Assembly: GCF_910592395.1 (NCBI RefSeq) | Contig: NC_088319.1 | Location: 7,314,001-7,378,000, forward strand | DNA: 64,000 bases | Direction: 5' to 3' | Source: Lineus longissimus | Taxonomy: Eukaryota; Nemertea; Pilidiophora; Heteronemertea; Lineidae | Part shown: piece by piece, positions 41,591 through 53,589 of the stretch | Layout: every line of letters starts with the position of its first letter | Position numbering within the stretch: the stretch's first letter is position 1 | Notes under the pieces: generated by a model | Told to the model about the DNA's origin: nothing | Database searches by the model: none | The model's input: the letters and a program-made list of their open reading frames with translations, nothing else | Translations under genes and position numbers: made by a program

Positions 41591-43120
41591 ACAGGGGCAA
41601 TAGGGATTACACTACATCTCCCTTTCTAAATTGTCTATGTTATTTCCGAACTTAGAACAGAACGTTCGTGCACTTTGATGTGGCTTGAAACACGTTGAAA
41701 AGAAAAGTCTGACTTATCTTAGACATCTGAACATGATAAATGAAAAGTCTGTACTTTTAGTTTAAACCAGAAACACTAAATTTAGGACATAACCTGGACA
41801 TGCGTCATAGAGGTTACATAATGCTGCGCAACCTGAAATTTTGGTTTATTGGAAATATAGCGTTTAAGGCTTTAAGATGCCTTCGCAGTTTATAAATCCA
41901 AGCGATCTGCTGGTTTCACCAGTCCGGTTGATCTCCTAATGTCGCTATCAGTCACCTGTAGCTGATTACAGGTAGGCATCAGTCACTTGAGGCTGATTTA
42001 TACCATTGGGCATGATTGTCACTTCTCTGTTGTTATGTTTTACCAGACTATTATGTGGAAGTATTGTCCTTTGCTGGATTGGGGGTACGGTTCACTTGAA
42101 AAAGACAGATATGAACAATGCAAGTTTGATAAAAGAAGCAATTACACTGTTAACCCGTTGACATGAAGGTAGCAGCACCATACTGTAGTGACTCTTAAAG
42201 GGGCAATAGGGATTACACTACATCTCTCTTTCGAAATTGTCTATGTTATTTCTGACTTTAGAACTGAACGTTCGTGCACTTTGATGTGGCTTTGAAACAC
42301 GTTGAAAAGAAAGGTCTGACTTATCTTACACATGTGAACATGATACATGAAAGTCCATACTTTTAGTTTAAACCAGAAATACTGAATTTAGGACTTAACC
42401 TGGACATGCATCATAGAGGTTACATAACGCTGCGCAAACTGAAATTTGTTTGATGGAAATATAGCGTCTAAGGCTTTAAGATGATTCGCAGTTTATAAAT
42501 CCAAGCGATCTACTGGTTTCACCAGTCCGGATGATCTCCTACTGTCCCTATCGGTCACCTGTAGCTGATTACAGGTAGGCATCAGTCACTTGAGGCTGAT
42601 TTATACCATTGAGCATGATTGTCTCTTAGACTTCTACAATTTCTTTGTAGATCTTACATTATTGTTATCAGTGTTAAAATTATAACCCCAAATCTTATTT
42701 ATAATAACATCCATTAACCCTCTCCATTTGAACCATTCGGTTGCTTTTAGTCCCAGTGATTCAAAAGGTATCACTGTTTTGTCTGGTCCCAGTAAATCTG
42801 AAATATAATTTATCCCTACTTCCTTCCAATGTTTATAAAAGATCATTCTTTGATTAATTTTGATTAATATATTGAATCATAAATATGTTTTTCCCGAGCC
42901 ACGTGCTTGCAAGCGCCGCTTCCTTTCCCTTAGTGAGCCAATCATATAATATCTTATATTGTAGCATGTGATGTATGTTTTACCAGACTGTTATGTGGAA
43001 GTATTGTCCTTTGCTGGATTGGGGGTACGGTTCACTTGAATAAGACAGATGTAAACAATGCAAGTTTGATAAAAGAAGCAATTACACTGTTAACCTGTTG
43101 ACATGAAGGTGGTAGCACCA
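41591..43120 (+). repeat. About 0.92-kb tandem repeat array, left part (2 copies)
   Basis: The unit includes GGCAATAGGGATTACACTAC, ATATAGCGTCTAAGGCTTTA and GGTCACCTGTAGCTGATTAC. Copy 1 (41596-42183) lacks the LINE-derived block. Copy 2 (42184-43120) has it and is cut by the BEL element at ACCA. The array resumes at 49904. Confidence 0.8.
42634..42846 (-). pseudogene. LINE ORF2 C-terminal fragment inside the repeat unit
   Basis: Read on the minus strand, INQRMIFYKHWKEVGINY and ISDLL followed by VIPFESLGLKATEWFKWRGL resemble the end of a LINE reverse transcriptase ORF (W...GI.Y..DL...G.....F....). Only about 70 residues exist. The same fragment recurs in other copies of the array, so it was captured before the array expanded. 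Confidence 0.6.
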
Positions 43121-43753
43121 TTGGTTTGCATGAGGCCAGGACGAAATCAAGTCGGGTCAATGTAGTCTACATCTTCTAACAACGTTTATTTTCAAATACG
43201 TGGATTTGTGGATTTGTTCTGAAATACAGAATATATGACATAAGAAGCAGTTATACATGTACATACATGAAAATCAATGAAAGTAACATGCTTGCGATAC
43301 ATTAATAATTACAGATGACAGATTACATACATGTATGACGCTCAGGTAGGGCCTAGACAATATATACATTTAATATAACAAATATCTGAATGAATCACTG
43401 ATGGGTTTACAATACATAACGTTGAACATTGACGTACCTGAAGGGTTATACTTCCCGACTTTTGTGGATTGTTTATGAGAGAATTTAAAAGTATCAATGC
43501 GGATGAATGAAGATTGACTGCACCATTCGATGCGCTGATTCGTATGATTCGAACGTTACGCGTGCGTCACGTTACGTGTACTATTGGCGTCACGCATTCG
43601 CCCGGCCGTATTTTGACGCAATGAAACGTGGCGTGAATTGTCGCGAAATTAAAGCGCGAAATCCAAAACATCCTCCGGGGGCCAAACCGAGTTTCATAAT
43701 GTTCTATAACTGATCGGACTCCAGTATGAGACAACATTTTTGTACACTGCGCT
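43121..43753 (-). repeat. 3' LTR of the BEL element
   Basis: This matches 49275-49900 over its whole length, starting TTGGTTTGCATGAGGCCAGG on the plus strand. The last codons of the integrase frame read into it. Differences include short indels near 43523 and 43600. Confidence 0.9.
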
Positions 43754-44954
43754 TCTTGGTGTCGCCGGATACGGTTTTCACTAACAAGTTGCGAACAATT
43801 CCATCATTCCCTTGGTAAACTTCTGCAACACGAGCGAGGTTCCATTTCCCACGCGGAGCATTGTACTCTACTAGCAAGACGACATCTCCTACTGCCATTT
43901 GACGGTTCTGTTCTCTCCATTTCACTCATTTTATCAAGGTGTGAAGATATTCACGAATGAATCGTTTCCAAAACTGATTTACCAGTGCTTGGACGAATTC
44001 GAAGCGTTTGCTTAAATTCTTTGTTTCCTTAAATGGACCTTGAGGAGCAGTTGGCGAAACACGTCCGATAAGAAAGTGATTAGGTGTAAGCGGTCGAAGG
44101 TCATTTGGATCATTCGAGGAGTACCCAATAGCTCTGGTGTTCACCAAACTTGCAACCTCTGCAAAGGCAGTTGACATTTCATTCCAGCCGAGTACCTGTT
44201 GTCCTACAACATTGCGCAAACAACTTTTCACTTGTTTTATCAAACTCTCATAAAATCCTCCCTGATGGGGACTCAGTGAGGTGATGAATTTCCAGTTGAC
44301 TTTGTGGAGAATGGCGAATTCCTCTATCTGTTTTCGACCTTCAATGAAGAGCTTCCTCAGTTCTTTCTCTGCACCAATGAAATTTGTTCCATTGTCAGAA
44401 ATGATCGTTGTGGGCCAGCCATGATGAGCAACAAATCGTCTGAGCGCGTGCAGAAACGATGAGGTGGACAAACTCTCCACAATCTCTAGGTGAACTGCAC
44501 GAACAGTTCCACACGTAAAGATTGCTCCCCATGCCTTGATGGATTTATTACGGCCATACTTCAGTAGAAATAGGCCAAACAGATCAACCCCGATGGTTGT
44601 GAACGGTGGTGATAGGAGCTTGAGTCTCTCAGCTGGAAGATTTCACATGAGGGTAATATGTGGCGGTTGACGAAGCATTCTGCAGACAATGCAGTTCCTC
44701 ACTATTTCCCTAGCTAGGCTTCTTCCTTTCCTGATCCAATATTCTCGCCTTGATTCACAAAGTGTGCGCTCAGATCCTTGATGTGACATCCTCTCATGTG
44801 CGTCTCTCATCACCAACATCGAAATATGGCTAGAAGCTGGAAGGAGGGCAGGATGTTTCTGGTCATATGTGGGTGGCGAGTGCTTCAGTCTACCACCTAC
44901 GCGAATGATTCCATGATCATCACTGAAGGGGGCTAGATCCTTGTACTGTTCCAA
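43704..44954 (-). pseudogene. BEL integrase and C-terminal domain, broken
   Basis: The zinc-binding part (SMLVMRDAHERMSHQGSERT, CIVCRMLR) is followed by the catalytic core (FVAHHGWPTTIISDNGTNFI, SPHQGGFYESLIKQ) with D and E in place. The C-terminal piece (MAVGDVVLLVEYNAPRGKW) is typical of BEL/Pao. The first core Asp would fall in the gap between the two main ORFs (44480-44643). A TGA at 43926-43928 interrupts the C-terminal domain in frame. The final residues lie inside the LTR. Confidence 0.8.
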
Positions 44955-45005
44955 CTTTCCCAGCTTTTCCTGAGCGGACTTGATTAAGTAGAGCCTTGCT
45001 TTCTC

Positions 45006-45968
45006 CTATTCCTCTTGAGCTAGAGGTCCTGATCTCTTCAGACAAGGTACGTCCCTCTTGCAGGAAATATCATGCTTGAATCTTAGCACATATGCTGTCA
45101 CTCTGATGAGTTTTCCCCATTCTGAAAACCTTTCCACATCGATCGGCGAAGTTATCTTCACCGTCACACAAAGTGGGCGGGATTTCTTGCGCTCATCGTC
45201 CTTTTGAGGTGGTGCTATATTTGTTACAGTTGGCCATTCTTCTTTGGGCTTGTGAAAAAACTCTAGGCCCTGAATCCACCTCCCGTTCATCTCCGCTACA
45301 GCAAGACCACGGCTTAGATCATCAGCTGGATTCAACCCTGTAGGCACGTGTTTCCATTTGTCTGCATCCCAAGTTGACTGAATCTCTGCGACTCTTATTC
45401 CAACGAATGGCTTCAATACTGCTGATTCAGATTGGATCCAATGTAGGACTATGCGGGAATCAGTCCAGAAATGGACAGATGGTTTAATCCTGAGTTCACT
45501 GTGGATGGTCCATGCTAATCTTGCGGCAAGAAGCGCTGCCATCAATTCCAGGCGAGGACTTGTGGTTTGACGGAGCGGAGCGACTCATGCTTTTGCAGCC
45601 ATTAGACGGACGGATGGGCCCTGGGGTGTGGACCAGACCATGTACCCGGCAGCTCCATAGGCCTTTATGCTTGCGTCAGCAAAGGTATGTAACTCAGCTG
45701 TTCCCTCTATGGCATCCACTGGCTTTACGCATCTTGGCAATCTGATGGTCTCCAGCTCATTCAACTCCTGAAAGATTTCGCGCCACATTTCAGTATGTTC
45801 AGTGGGCAGAGTGTCATCCCAACCAACATCCTCCAGCCTCCAAATGGCCTGCATTGCGCACTTGGCAGAGATTGTGACTGGTGTGGCTAATCCCAAAGGA
45901 TCAAATAGCATTGAAAGTCTTGACAGTACTAGGTGTTTTGTAAAGACATCTAGTCCTAGGTCCTTCAC
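45006..45968 (-). pseudogene. BEL RNase H region, broken
   Basis: LHTFADASIKAYGAAGYMVW holds the first RNase H Asp, and MMAALLAARLAW corresponds to the Glu helix. SVHFWTDSRIVLHWI and VPTGLNPADDLSRG are the remaining motifs. The upstream piece (LSMLFDPLGLATPVTI) is the conserved BEL linker between RT and RNase H. A frame change near 45570 separates the two halves. Confidence 0.8.
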
Positions 45969-46859
45969 TTGGTATAGAATGGAGTCTGTGCTTGGATTCC
46001 AACCAACACCTAGTGTCTTGATGCTGTCTTGGCTAAGGTTTCCTCGTGATAGCTGAACAGTACCATTCTTTCATCCTGAAACCACCACTTCCAAGCATCT
46101 CATCTAGGCTAGACATTCTCTGGACTGCTGTGTTGTCCGATGGGCATAAATGTATCATGTCCTCCATGTACCGATCTTTCTTTAGGATTTCAGCTGTGTC
46201 CGGGTATGTGTTCTGATACTCCTGCGCAATCTTGAGGATGACGAAGCTGCCATGTCAGGTGACGGCTTGTCACCAAAGGTTACTCTTGTCAATCTGTACA
46301 CATCTGGTTTCCTTGTGACTTCCAAGTCCCTCCACAGGAAGCGGTGTACATGGTTTTCCTCCTCTTTGAGTAACACCTGTAGAAACATTTTTGAAATGTC
46401 TCCAACTATGGCTACCAAATCTTCCCTGAAGCGAATAAGCACTCCGAGTAGGTCACCAATCAAGTTTGGGCCTTTGTGCAGGAAAGAGTTGAGTGAAACT
46501 CCGCCGTAGTTGCAGGCTGGACCAAAAACTACACGGAGTGGTGTGCTCACTTTCTCCGGCCTATACACTCCATGATGAGGTAGGTAGAACGCTGGCTTTA
46601 TTTCTAACTCATTTGGCTTAACTGGGACAACCCAACTTTTTTCCAGGTACTCGTTCACTGTCTTGGTGTAAAGTGCCGCTTTTTCAGGCTGCTTCAGTAG
46701 ACTGCGCTCCAAGGACATCAAACGTTTCTCTGCAAGTGGACGGTTGTCAGGAAGTTCCAATGGATCCCTTTTCCACGGTAATCCAATGACGTAACGGTCC
46801 CCCACTTTCTCGCACGTTTCTTCGAACATTTTCATTGCTTTCCTGTCATCTGTTGACAT
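45969..46859 (-). pseudogene. BEL reverse transcriptase with altered active site
   Basis: Motifs RVVFGPACNYGGVSLNSFLH, LVAIVGDISKMFLQV (first catalytic Asp) and HRFLWRD are characteristic of BEL/Pao RT. Past a frameshift near 46250 the continuing frame reads KKDRYMEDMIH. The usual YxDD box is thus YMED, with the first Asp replaced by Glu, which would impair polymerase chemistry. A further frame break lies near 46060. Confidence 0.75.
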
Positions 46860-47002
46860 GACTTACTCTGAGCACTTGCAGTTAGGGGCGCGTACTCCAA
46901 TTGTCTCTAGGTCATACATCTGGCTGAGATCTGGCTTTTGGACAAAATTGACAGAGATCGCGGATTTGGAGAATGACGAAACTGGTATTTTCCCAGGACC
47001 AA

Positions 47003-47578
47003 TTACGAACCATCCCAACTTAGTCTCCTTGCCCAGTGGTTCAAACGGTAATCCTTCACAGACTTCTTCTTCTGCATGCAGGTGGATTGCACTCCAAGGA
47101 TAAGATCAATGGGACCAGCCTTGTGTGAGAACTTCAGGTCGGAGAGGTGAGCAAAGGTAGCCAGCCAAGGTCGATCGATGGGTTGGACACTCAAAACCGT
47201 CTTGTCTATCTCATGGGCCTCTATCTCGAACTCTTGTGCGCCGTCTAGTGGTGAAATGCAGAAATTCAGACGTCGGCTGTGTCTTTGATCCAGTGTTTTA
47301 CCACCAACAACGGATAATTCTAAACCTTCCTTTTTACCCTGCAAACCTAAAGCGTGTGCAAAACCACGTCGGATTATGGTAGTGCCTGCGCCGCTATCTA
47401 ACAGGACATTGCCTTCTCGGACGCGGCCTGTTTTTGATTTAAAACGGACCCGAACCACGGGTAGTATCCCATCTAAATCGAGTATAGTTGGCGTTGTACT
47501 GCTGGCACTCGGTGGGTCTGAATGTAATAGCGGATGATGCATTCGTGGACAACCATTCCTGTCACACTTCTTCTTCAT
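47003..47578 (-). pseudogene. BEL aspartic protease
   Basis: NVLLDSGAGTTIIRRGFA carries the DSG active site. Upstream lies a Cys/His cluster (CDRNGCPRMHHPLLH) of the gag zinc-binding type. The region after the protease (about 47003-47250) is the linker toward RT (IDLILGVQ). A frame break separates it from RT. Confidence 0.7.
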
Positions 47579-47678
47579 TCACGGGATCCGCGGTGAAGGC
47601 ATCGAAAGCACAAGCGGTTGTCCTTTACCAGTTGAAGACGCTCGGGTACTGATGAATGCACTAGTGAAGGACACTCAG

Positions 47679-49172
47679 TTACACGATGAAATAGGTCGCA
47701 AATGAAGCATTTGAGTGGCTTCGCTGGCTTGTTTCCTGGGTCGCATGAATTCCCTTCTGACGTTCTGCGTTGGGTGTGCCTGAAAACTTCCCGGATGATT
47801 TATCACAAGCAATATCTCCGAAATCTGGATCGAAGTCGGCTTTCACGCATTTACGTAAGAAGATGGAGATGTGTGAGAGACCAGGTAATTCATCACGCTC
47901 GCTGATTTCGGTCGCGGTATTTTTCCATCTTTGTATGAGTGGATCAGGAAAACGTTTAACTATCTGGCGCGTCCAAGTCTGCGTAGAAGTTGAGGCGGTG
48001 TAATGACGCAAGTGAGTTGACAATATCAAGCGTGAGCTCACGGAGACCTTGGCGATCGTTATTGGCGATGTGCGGACCTTTGACTAATTTATTAACGCAT
48101 GCTCTGGCTACAGTGCCCCGTTGACTGAATTGCTCTTTTAGCATCTTCAAGGCGGTCGCGTACATCACTCCCCCCGACCCCAGACCAGAAATAGCATGTT
48201 CGGCATCTCCCACTAAATGCATTTTCAACTGGGCCATGCGCATGTGATCTGAAAGGAAAGGCTTGTCATGGATGTGGATTTTAAAGCAATCAATAAAATC
48301 TACGTATGCGAGTGGGCTACCATTGAACTTATTGAGCTTCAAGGCTGGAACATCTCTGCTCGCTTCTAATTTGTACAGAGCATCTGCTACAGACATTGCA
48401 TTTGAATTACTCGGGAGAACTGTCTCCTGAAATTCTACTAACTTGTCAATCCAAGAATCAAAGGCTAGTGCATGTACTGAACCTAATGAATTATTCAAAC
48501 CTGAGCGTGTGGGCCTACCACCTGTTGCATTATACAAGGTTGCCTGAGAATAGTTCAGACTCTGAGCTGATAAGCATCTTTCTGGTCCTTGCGAAGTATT
48601 AACAACTGCAGTCCTATCGTTATCACTTCTGACTGCAAGGCGTGAAGTACTGTTTTCCCGATCTGCATCTGAATTCTCACTCTCAGTCGTGTTCGAATGT
48701 CTCTGTTCGACTCCACGTTGTGAAACTCTGACGGCAGCATCCGTGACATCTCGACTTTGAACTGGACTTTGGCGGCTCTGGACATCTGCAGCTCCTCGAC
48801 TGACTGATTCTGTTTTCTCTGATGATATATCCTGCGAACGAACGTATAGATCAGCAGCTTCATCAAAGGCGTAGAAATCGTCTGTGATTTCTTCTTCCAA
48901 CTGTCCTAATTTGGCGACGTCAACGCCCAGATTAGGAACATCTCAGAATTCACAGCAACGGCGTCCGTGAATTCTCGGCGTAGGACAACCATCTCCTTGT
49001 CCAGTCGTGACCTGGAGAGGTTCCCATCTTTCATTTTATCTGAAAGTCGGTTGACCGTTCTCGTTATCTTACAACGGAGAACTTTTCGTTTGGTTTTAAA
49101 ATCGGCTAGGGTCTTGCTTACCCCACTGTCACTTTCTCCGGTGAGAGGCTCGTTGTCATCTTCAATTCCCAT
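47679..49172 (-). pseudogene. BEL gag, frameshifted
   Basis: The start (MGIEDDNEPLTGESDSG, 49172) is followed by a helical region. A stop and frame change near 48905 come next, then a long Ser/Asp-rich linker and the capsid-like region with LNKFNGSPLAYVDFIDCFK and MAQLKMHLVGDAEHAI, characteristic of BEL/Pao gag. Another frame change lies near 48000. The protein would form the capsid of virus-like particles. Confidence 0.75.
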
Positions 49173-49274
49173 TGCTTGTATTTCGTTGCCTGTATCCTAT
49201 CAACCAAACTATTCGAAATTCGGCAGGTAATCTTCTCAATTCTTGACTACAGCCTTATAACCTCCTTCAGAAAT

Positions 49275-49903
49275 TTGGTTTGCATGAGGCCAGGACGAAA
49301 TCAAGTCGGGTCAATGTAGTCTACATCTTCTAACAACGTTTATTTTCAAATACGTGGATTTGTGGATTTGTTCTGAAATACAGAATATATGACACAAGAA
49401 GCAGTTATACATGTACATACATGAAAATCAATGAAAGTAACATGCTTGCGATACATTAATAATTACAGATGACAGATTACATACATGTATGACGCTCAGG
49501 TAGGGCCTAGACAATATATACATTTAATATAACAAATATCTGAATGAATCACTGATGGGTTTACAATACATAACGTTGAACGTTGACGTACCTGAAGGGT
49601 TATACTTCCCGACTTTTGTGGATTGTTTATGAGAGAATTTAACAGTATCAATGCGGATGAATGAAGATTGACTGCACTGATGCGCTGATTCGTATGATTC
49701 GAGCGTTACGCGTGCGTCACATTACGCGTACTATTGGCGTCACGCATTCCAAGGCCGTATTTTGACGCATAAACGTGGCGCGAATTGTCGCGAAATTAAA
49801 GTGCGAAATCCAAAACATCCTCCGGGGGCCAAACCGAGTTTCATAATGTTCTAAAACTGATCGGACTCCAGTATGAGACAACATTTTTGTACACTGCGCT
49901 ACA
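49275..49903 (-). repeat. 5' LTR of the BEL element
   Basis: On the element's strand it starts TGTAGCGCAGTG and matches the 3' LTR. It should carry the promoter of the element. The outer three bases (ACA, 49901-49903) complete the TG-type LTR end before the ACCA duplication. Confidence 0.85.
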
Positions 49904-50352
49904 ACCATACTGTAGTGACTCTTAAAGGGGCAATAGGGATTACACTACATCTCCCTTTCTAAATTGTCTATGTTATTTCTGAACTTAGAAACTGAACGTT
50001 CGTGCACTCTGATGTGTCTTGAAACACGTTGAAAAGAAAAGTCTGATTTATCTTAGACATCTGAACATGATACATGAAAGTCCATACTTTTAGTTTAAAC
50101 CAGAAATACTAAATTAAGGACATAACCTGGACATGCGTCATAGAGGTTACATAACGCTGCGCAACCTGAAATTTGGTTGATGGAAATATAGCGTCTAAGG
50201 CTTTAAGATGCGTTCGCAGTTTATAAATCCAAGCGATCTACTGGTTTCACCAGTCCGGTTGATCTCCTAATGTCGCTATCGGTCACCTGTAGCTGATTAC
50301 AGGTAGGCATCAGTTACTTGAGGCTGATTTATACCGTTGGCCATTATTGTCT

Positions 50353-50667
50353 CTAAGACTTATACGGTTTCTGCGTAGATCTTACATTATTATTATCAGT
50401 GTTAAAATTATAACCCCAAATCTTATTTATAATAACATCAATTAACCCTCTCCATTTGAACCATTCGGTTGCTTTTAGTCCCAGTGATTCAAAAGGTATC
50501 ACTGTTTTGTCTGGTCTTAGTAAATCTAAAATACCATAAATTTCCTTCCAATGTTTATAAAAGATCATTCTTTGATTAATTTTGATTAATTTATTGTACC
50601 ATAAACATGTTTTTCCCGAGCCACGTCCTTGCAGGCGCCGCCTCCTTTGCCTTAGTGAGCCAATCAT
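50353..50667 (-). pseudogene. LINE ORF2 C-terminal fragment, second copy
   Basis: This is the same fragment as at 42634-42846, with a slightly longer N-terminal part (SGKTCLWYNKLIKINQRM). Three codons are missing around the KEI/VGINY position. It has no other retroelement sequence around it. Confidence 0.6.
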
Positions 50668-51733
50668 ATAACATCTTATATTGTAGCATGTGATGTATGT
50701 TTTACCAGACTATTATGTGGAAGTATTGTCCTTTGGATTGGGGGTACGGTTCACTTGAATAACACAGATGTAAACAATGCAAGTTTGATAAAAGAAGCAA
50801 TTACACTGTTAACCCGTTGACATGAAGGTACTGTAGTGACTCTTAAAAGGTCAATAGGGATTACACTACATCTCCCATTCCAAATTGTCTATGTTATTTC
50901 TGAACTTAGAACTGAACGTTTGTGCACTTCTTGATGTGGCTTGAAACACGTTGAGAAGAAAAGTCTGACTGATCTTAGACATCTGAACATGATAAATGAT
51001 ACATGAAAGTCCATACTTTTAGTTTAAACCAGGAATACTAAATTTAGGACAGAACCTACATAACGCTGCACAACCTGAAATTTGGTTGATGGAAATATAG
51101 CGTCTAAGGCTTTAAGATGCCTTCGCAGTTTATAAATCCAAGCGATCTGGTTGATCTCCTAATGTCGCTATCAGTCACCTGTAGCTGATAACAGGTAGGC
51201 ATCAGTCACTTGAGGTTGATTTATACCGTTGGGCATGATTGTCTCTTAGACATCTCCCTTTCTAAATTGTCTCTGTTATTTCGGAACTTAGAACTGAACG
51301 TTCGTGCACTTTGATGTGGCTTGAAACACGTTGAAAAGAAAAGTCTGACTTATCTTAGACATCTGACCATGATACATGAAAGTCCATACTTTTAGTTTAA
51401 ACCAGAAATACTAAATTAAGGACATAACCTGGACATGCGTCATAGAGGTTACATTATGCTGCGCAACCTGAAATTTGGTTGATGGAAATATAGCGTCTAA
51501 GGCTTTAAGATGCCTTCGCAGTTTAAAAATCAAAGCGATCTACTGGTTTCACCAGTCCGGTTGATCTCCTAATGTCGCTATCGGTCACCTGTAGCTGATT
51601 ACAGGTAGGCATGAGTCACTTGAGGCTGATTTATACCTTTGGGCATGATTGTCTCTTAGACTTCTACGGTTTCTGCGTAGATCTTACATTATTGTTATCA
51701 GTGTTAAAATTATAACCCCAAATCTTATTTATA

Positions 51734-51911
51734 CAGTAGAACCTCTCTATTGAGGTCACCCTGGGGACTGACAAGTGCTGTCCTTAATAGAGATGTGTCC
51801 TGATTAGATAGGTCAAATTGAATGGAAACAACCAATTCGGGACCAAAACTAGTGTCTTCAATATAGAGGTTGTCCTTAATTGAGAGGTGTCCGCTAAGGG
51901 AGGTTCTACTG
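51734..51911. mobile_element. pogo/mariner-type MITE, 178 bp
   Basis: The ends CAGTAGAACCTC and the inverse GAGGTTCTACTG (with one mismatch at GGTTC) are flanked by TA on both sides (51732-51733 and 51912-51913). Sister copies of the repeat unit show the empty site TTTATAATAACATC at this position, which directly demonstrates a TA-targeted insertion. Confidence 0.9.
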
Positions 51912-51913
51912 TA

Positions 51914-52056
51914 ATAACATCCATTAACCCCCTCCATTTGAACCATTCGGTTGCTTTTAGTCTCAGTGATTCAAAAGGTATCACTGTTTTGTCTGGTCTT
52001 AGTAAATCTGAAATATAATTTATCCCTACTTCCTTCCAATGTTTATAAAAGATCAT
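51914..52056 (-). pseudogene. LINE ORF2 fragment, third copy, split by the MITE
   Basis: The repeat unit's LINE-derived block is here interrupted by the 178-bp MITE. The outer residues MIFYKHWKEVGINYISDLL are kept. Confidence 0.6.
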
Positions 52057-52773
52057 TCTTTGATTAATTTATTGTACCATAAACATGTTTTTCCCGAGCC
52101 ACGTGCTTGCAGGCGCCGCCTCCTTTGCCTTAGTGAGCCAATCGTATAACATCTGATATTGTAGCATGTGATGTATGTTTTACCAGACTATTATGTGGAA
52201 GTATTGTCCTTTGCTGGATTGGGGGTACGGTTCACTTGAAAAAGACAGATGTAAACAAGGCAAGTTTGATAAAAGAAGCAATTACACTGTTAACCCGTTG
52301 ACATGAAGGTGGCAGCACCATACTGTAGTGACTCTTAAAGGGGCAATAGGGATTACACTACATCTCCCTTTCTAAATTGTCTATGTTATTTCTGAACTTA
52401 GAACTGAACGTTCGTGCACTTTGATGTGGCTTGAAACACGTTGAAAAGAAAAGTCTGACTTATTTTAGACATCTGAACATGATACATGAAAGTCCATACT
52501 TTTAGTTTAAATCAGAAATACTAAATTTAGGACACTACCTGGACATGCGTCATAGAGATTACATAACGCTGCACAACCTGATATTTGGTTAATGGAAATA
52601 TAGTGTCTAAGGCTTTAAGATGCGTTCGCAGTTTATAAATCCAAGCGATCTACTGGTTTCACCAGTCCGGTTGATCTCTTAATGTCGCTATCGGTCACCT
52701 GTAGCTGATTACAGGTAGGCATTAGTCACTTGAGGCTGATTTATACCATTGGGAATGATTGTCTCTTAGACTT

Positions 52774-53034
52774 CTACGGTTTCTGTGAAGATCTTACATT
52801 ATTGTTATCAGTGTTACAATTATAACCCCAAATCTTATTTATAATAACATCCATTAACCCTCTCCATTTGAACCATTCGATTGCTTTTAGTCCCAGTGAT
52901 TCAAAAGGTATCACTGTTTTGTCTTGTCTTAATAAATCTGAAGTATAATTTATCCCTACTTCCTTCCAATGTTTATAAAAGATCATTCTTTGATTAATTT
53001 TGATTAATTTATTGTACCATAAATTTCCTTCCAA
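52774..53034 (-). pseudogene. LINE ORF2 fragment, fourth copy
   Basis: This is the same 70-80-residue tail, and it runs into a short extra partial copy of the unit (53022-53060) that forms the target of the LINE insertion. Confidence 0.6.
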
Positions 53035-53287
53035 TGTTTATAAAAGATCATTCTTTGATTTAAGGTCAGGTCAGGTTAGCTACCTGCCACTATTAACTTC
53101 TAAGCCAGTGCTACCTGTCTCAGGTGGGTGAGTAGTCACCCAGGGCGGATGAGCTCATCTAGAGCCAACTGCCATCTAGTTCTCCTCTAGCATAGCCTAG
53201 TGGAAACTAGACACCCAGGCGACCAGACACACAAGTGACTAGTCACTTTGGGCAGTGGAGAAAGTTCTCCGGGGGCGACTGGCCTCC

Positions 53288-53460
53288 TTAGCCTTGGCCG
53301 GCAACTAGTCTAGGAGATGGAAAACTCTGATATAAAACCCGGGTAGATGCCGCTTGATCAGCCTTGGCCGGCAAGGCATCTAGGAGAAGGAACACTCCAA
53401 AAAACAAACCCGGGGAGATGTCACTCGTTAGCCTTGGCAGGCAAGAATCTAAAGCGGACA
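53288..53460 (+). repeat. About 71-bp repeats in the LINE 5' UTR
   Basis: AGCCTTGGCCGGCAA-type words occur near 53290, 53360 and 53430, each followed by an AGGAGAWGGAA element and a CCCGGGKAGATG element. Iterated 5' UTR units often carry promoter activity in LINEs. Confidence 0.65.
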
Positions 53461-53589
53461 GGTGGAGCTCGAGAGCCCTGACAGGCAGTCCACCTAAGGG
53501 TAGAGGAACCCCATACAAAGCCTAACCACCGAAGACGGAGGACACCAGCCGACACGGCGTGGGAGAAATCGGGTGTCCACGCGTAGCAG

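Larger units (their letters stand above)
43121..49903 (-). mobile_element. BEL/Pao LTR retrotransposon, 6.8 kb
   Basis: Two LTRs of about 630 bp (43121-43753 and 49275-49903) flank gag-protease-RT-RNase H-integrase on the minus strand. ACCA is duplicated at 43117-43120 and 49904-49907. When the element is removed, the flanks rejoin as the repeat unit's own sequence, seen intact near 52316. The LTRs differ at a small percentage of sites. Several frameshifts and stops make this copy non-autonomous. Confidence 0.9.
49904..53060 (+). repeat. About 0.92-kb tandem repeat array, right part (about 4 copies)
   Basis: Copies start near 49910, 50829 (truncated, ending about 51250), 51250 (5'-truncated) and 52320. 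Units are about 85-95% alike. Full copies carry the minus-strand LINE fragment. One copy has a pogo-like MITE, and the last is interrupted by a LINE insertion; its remainder lies at 55025-55170. Confidence 0.85.
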
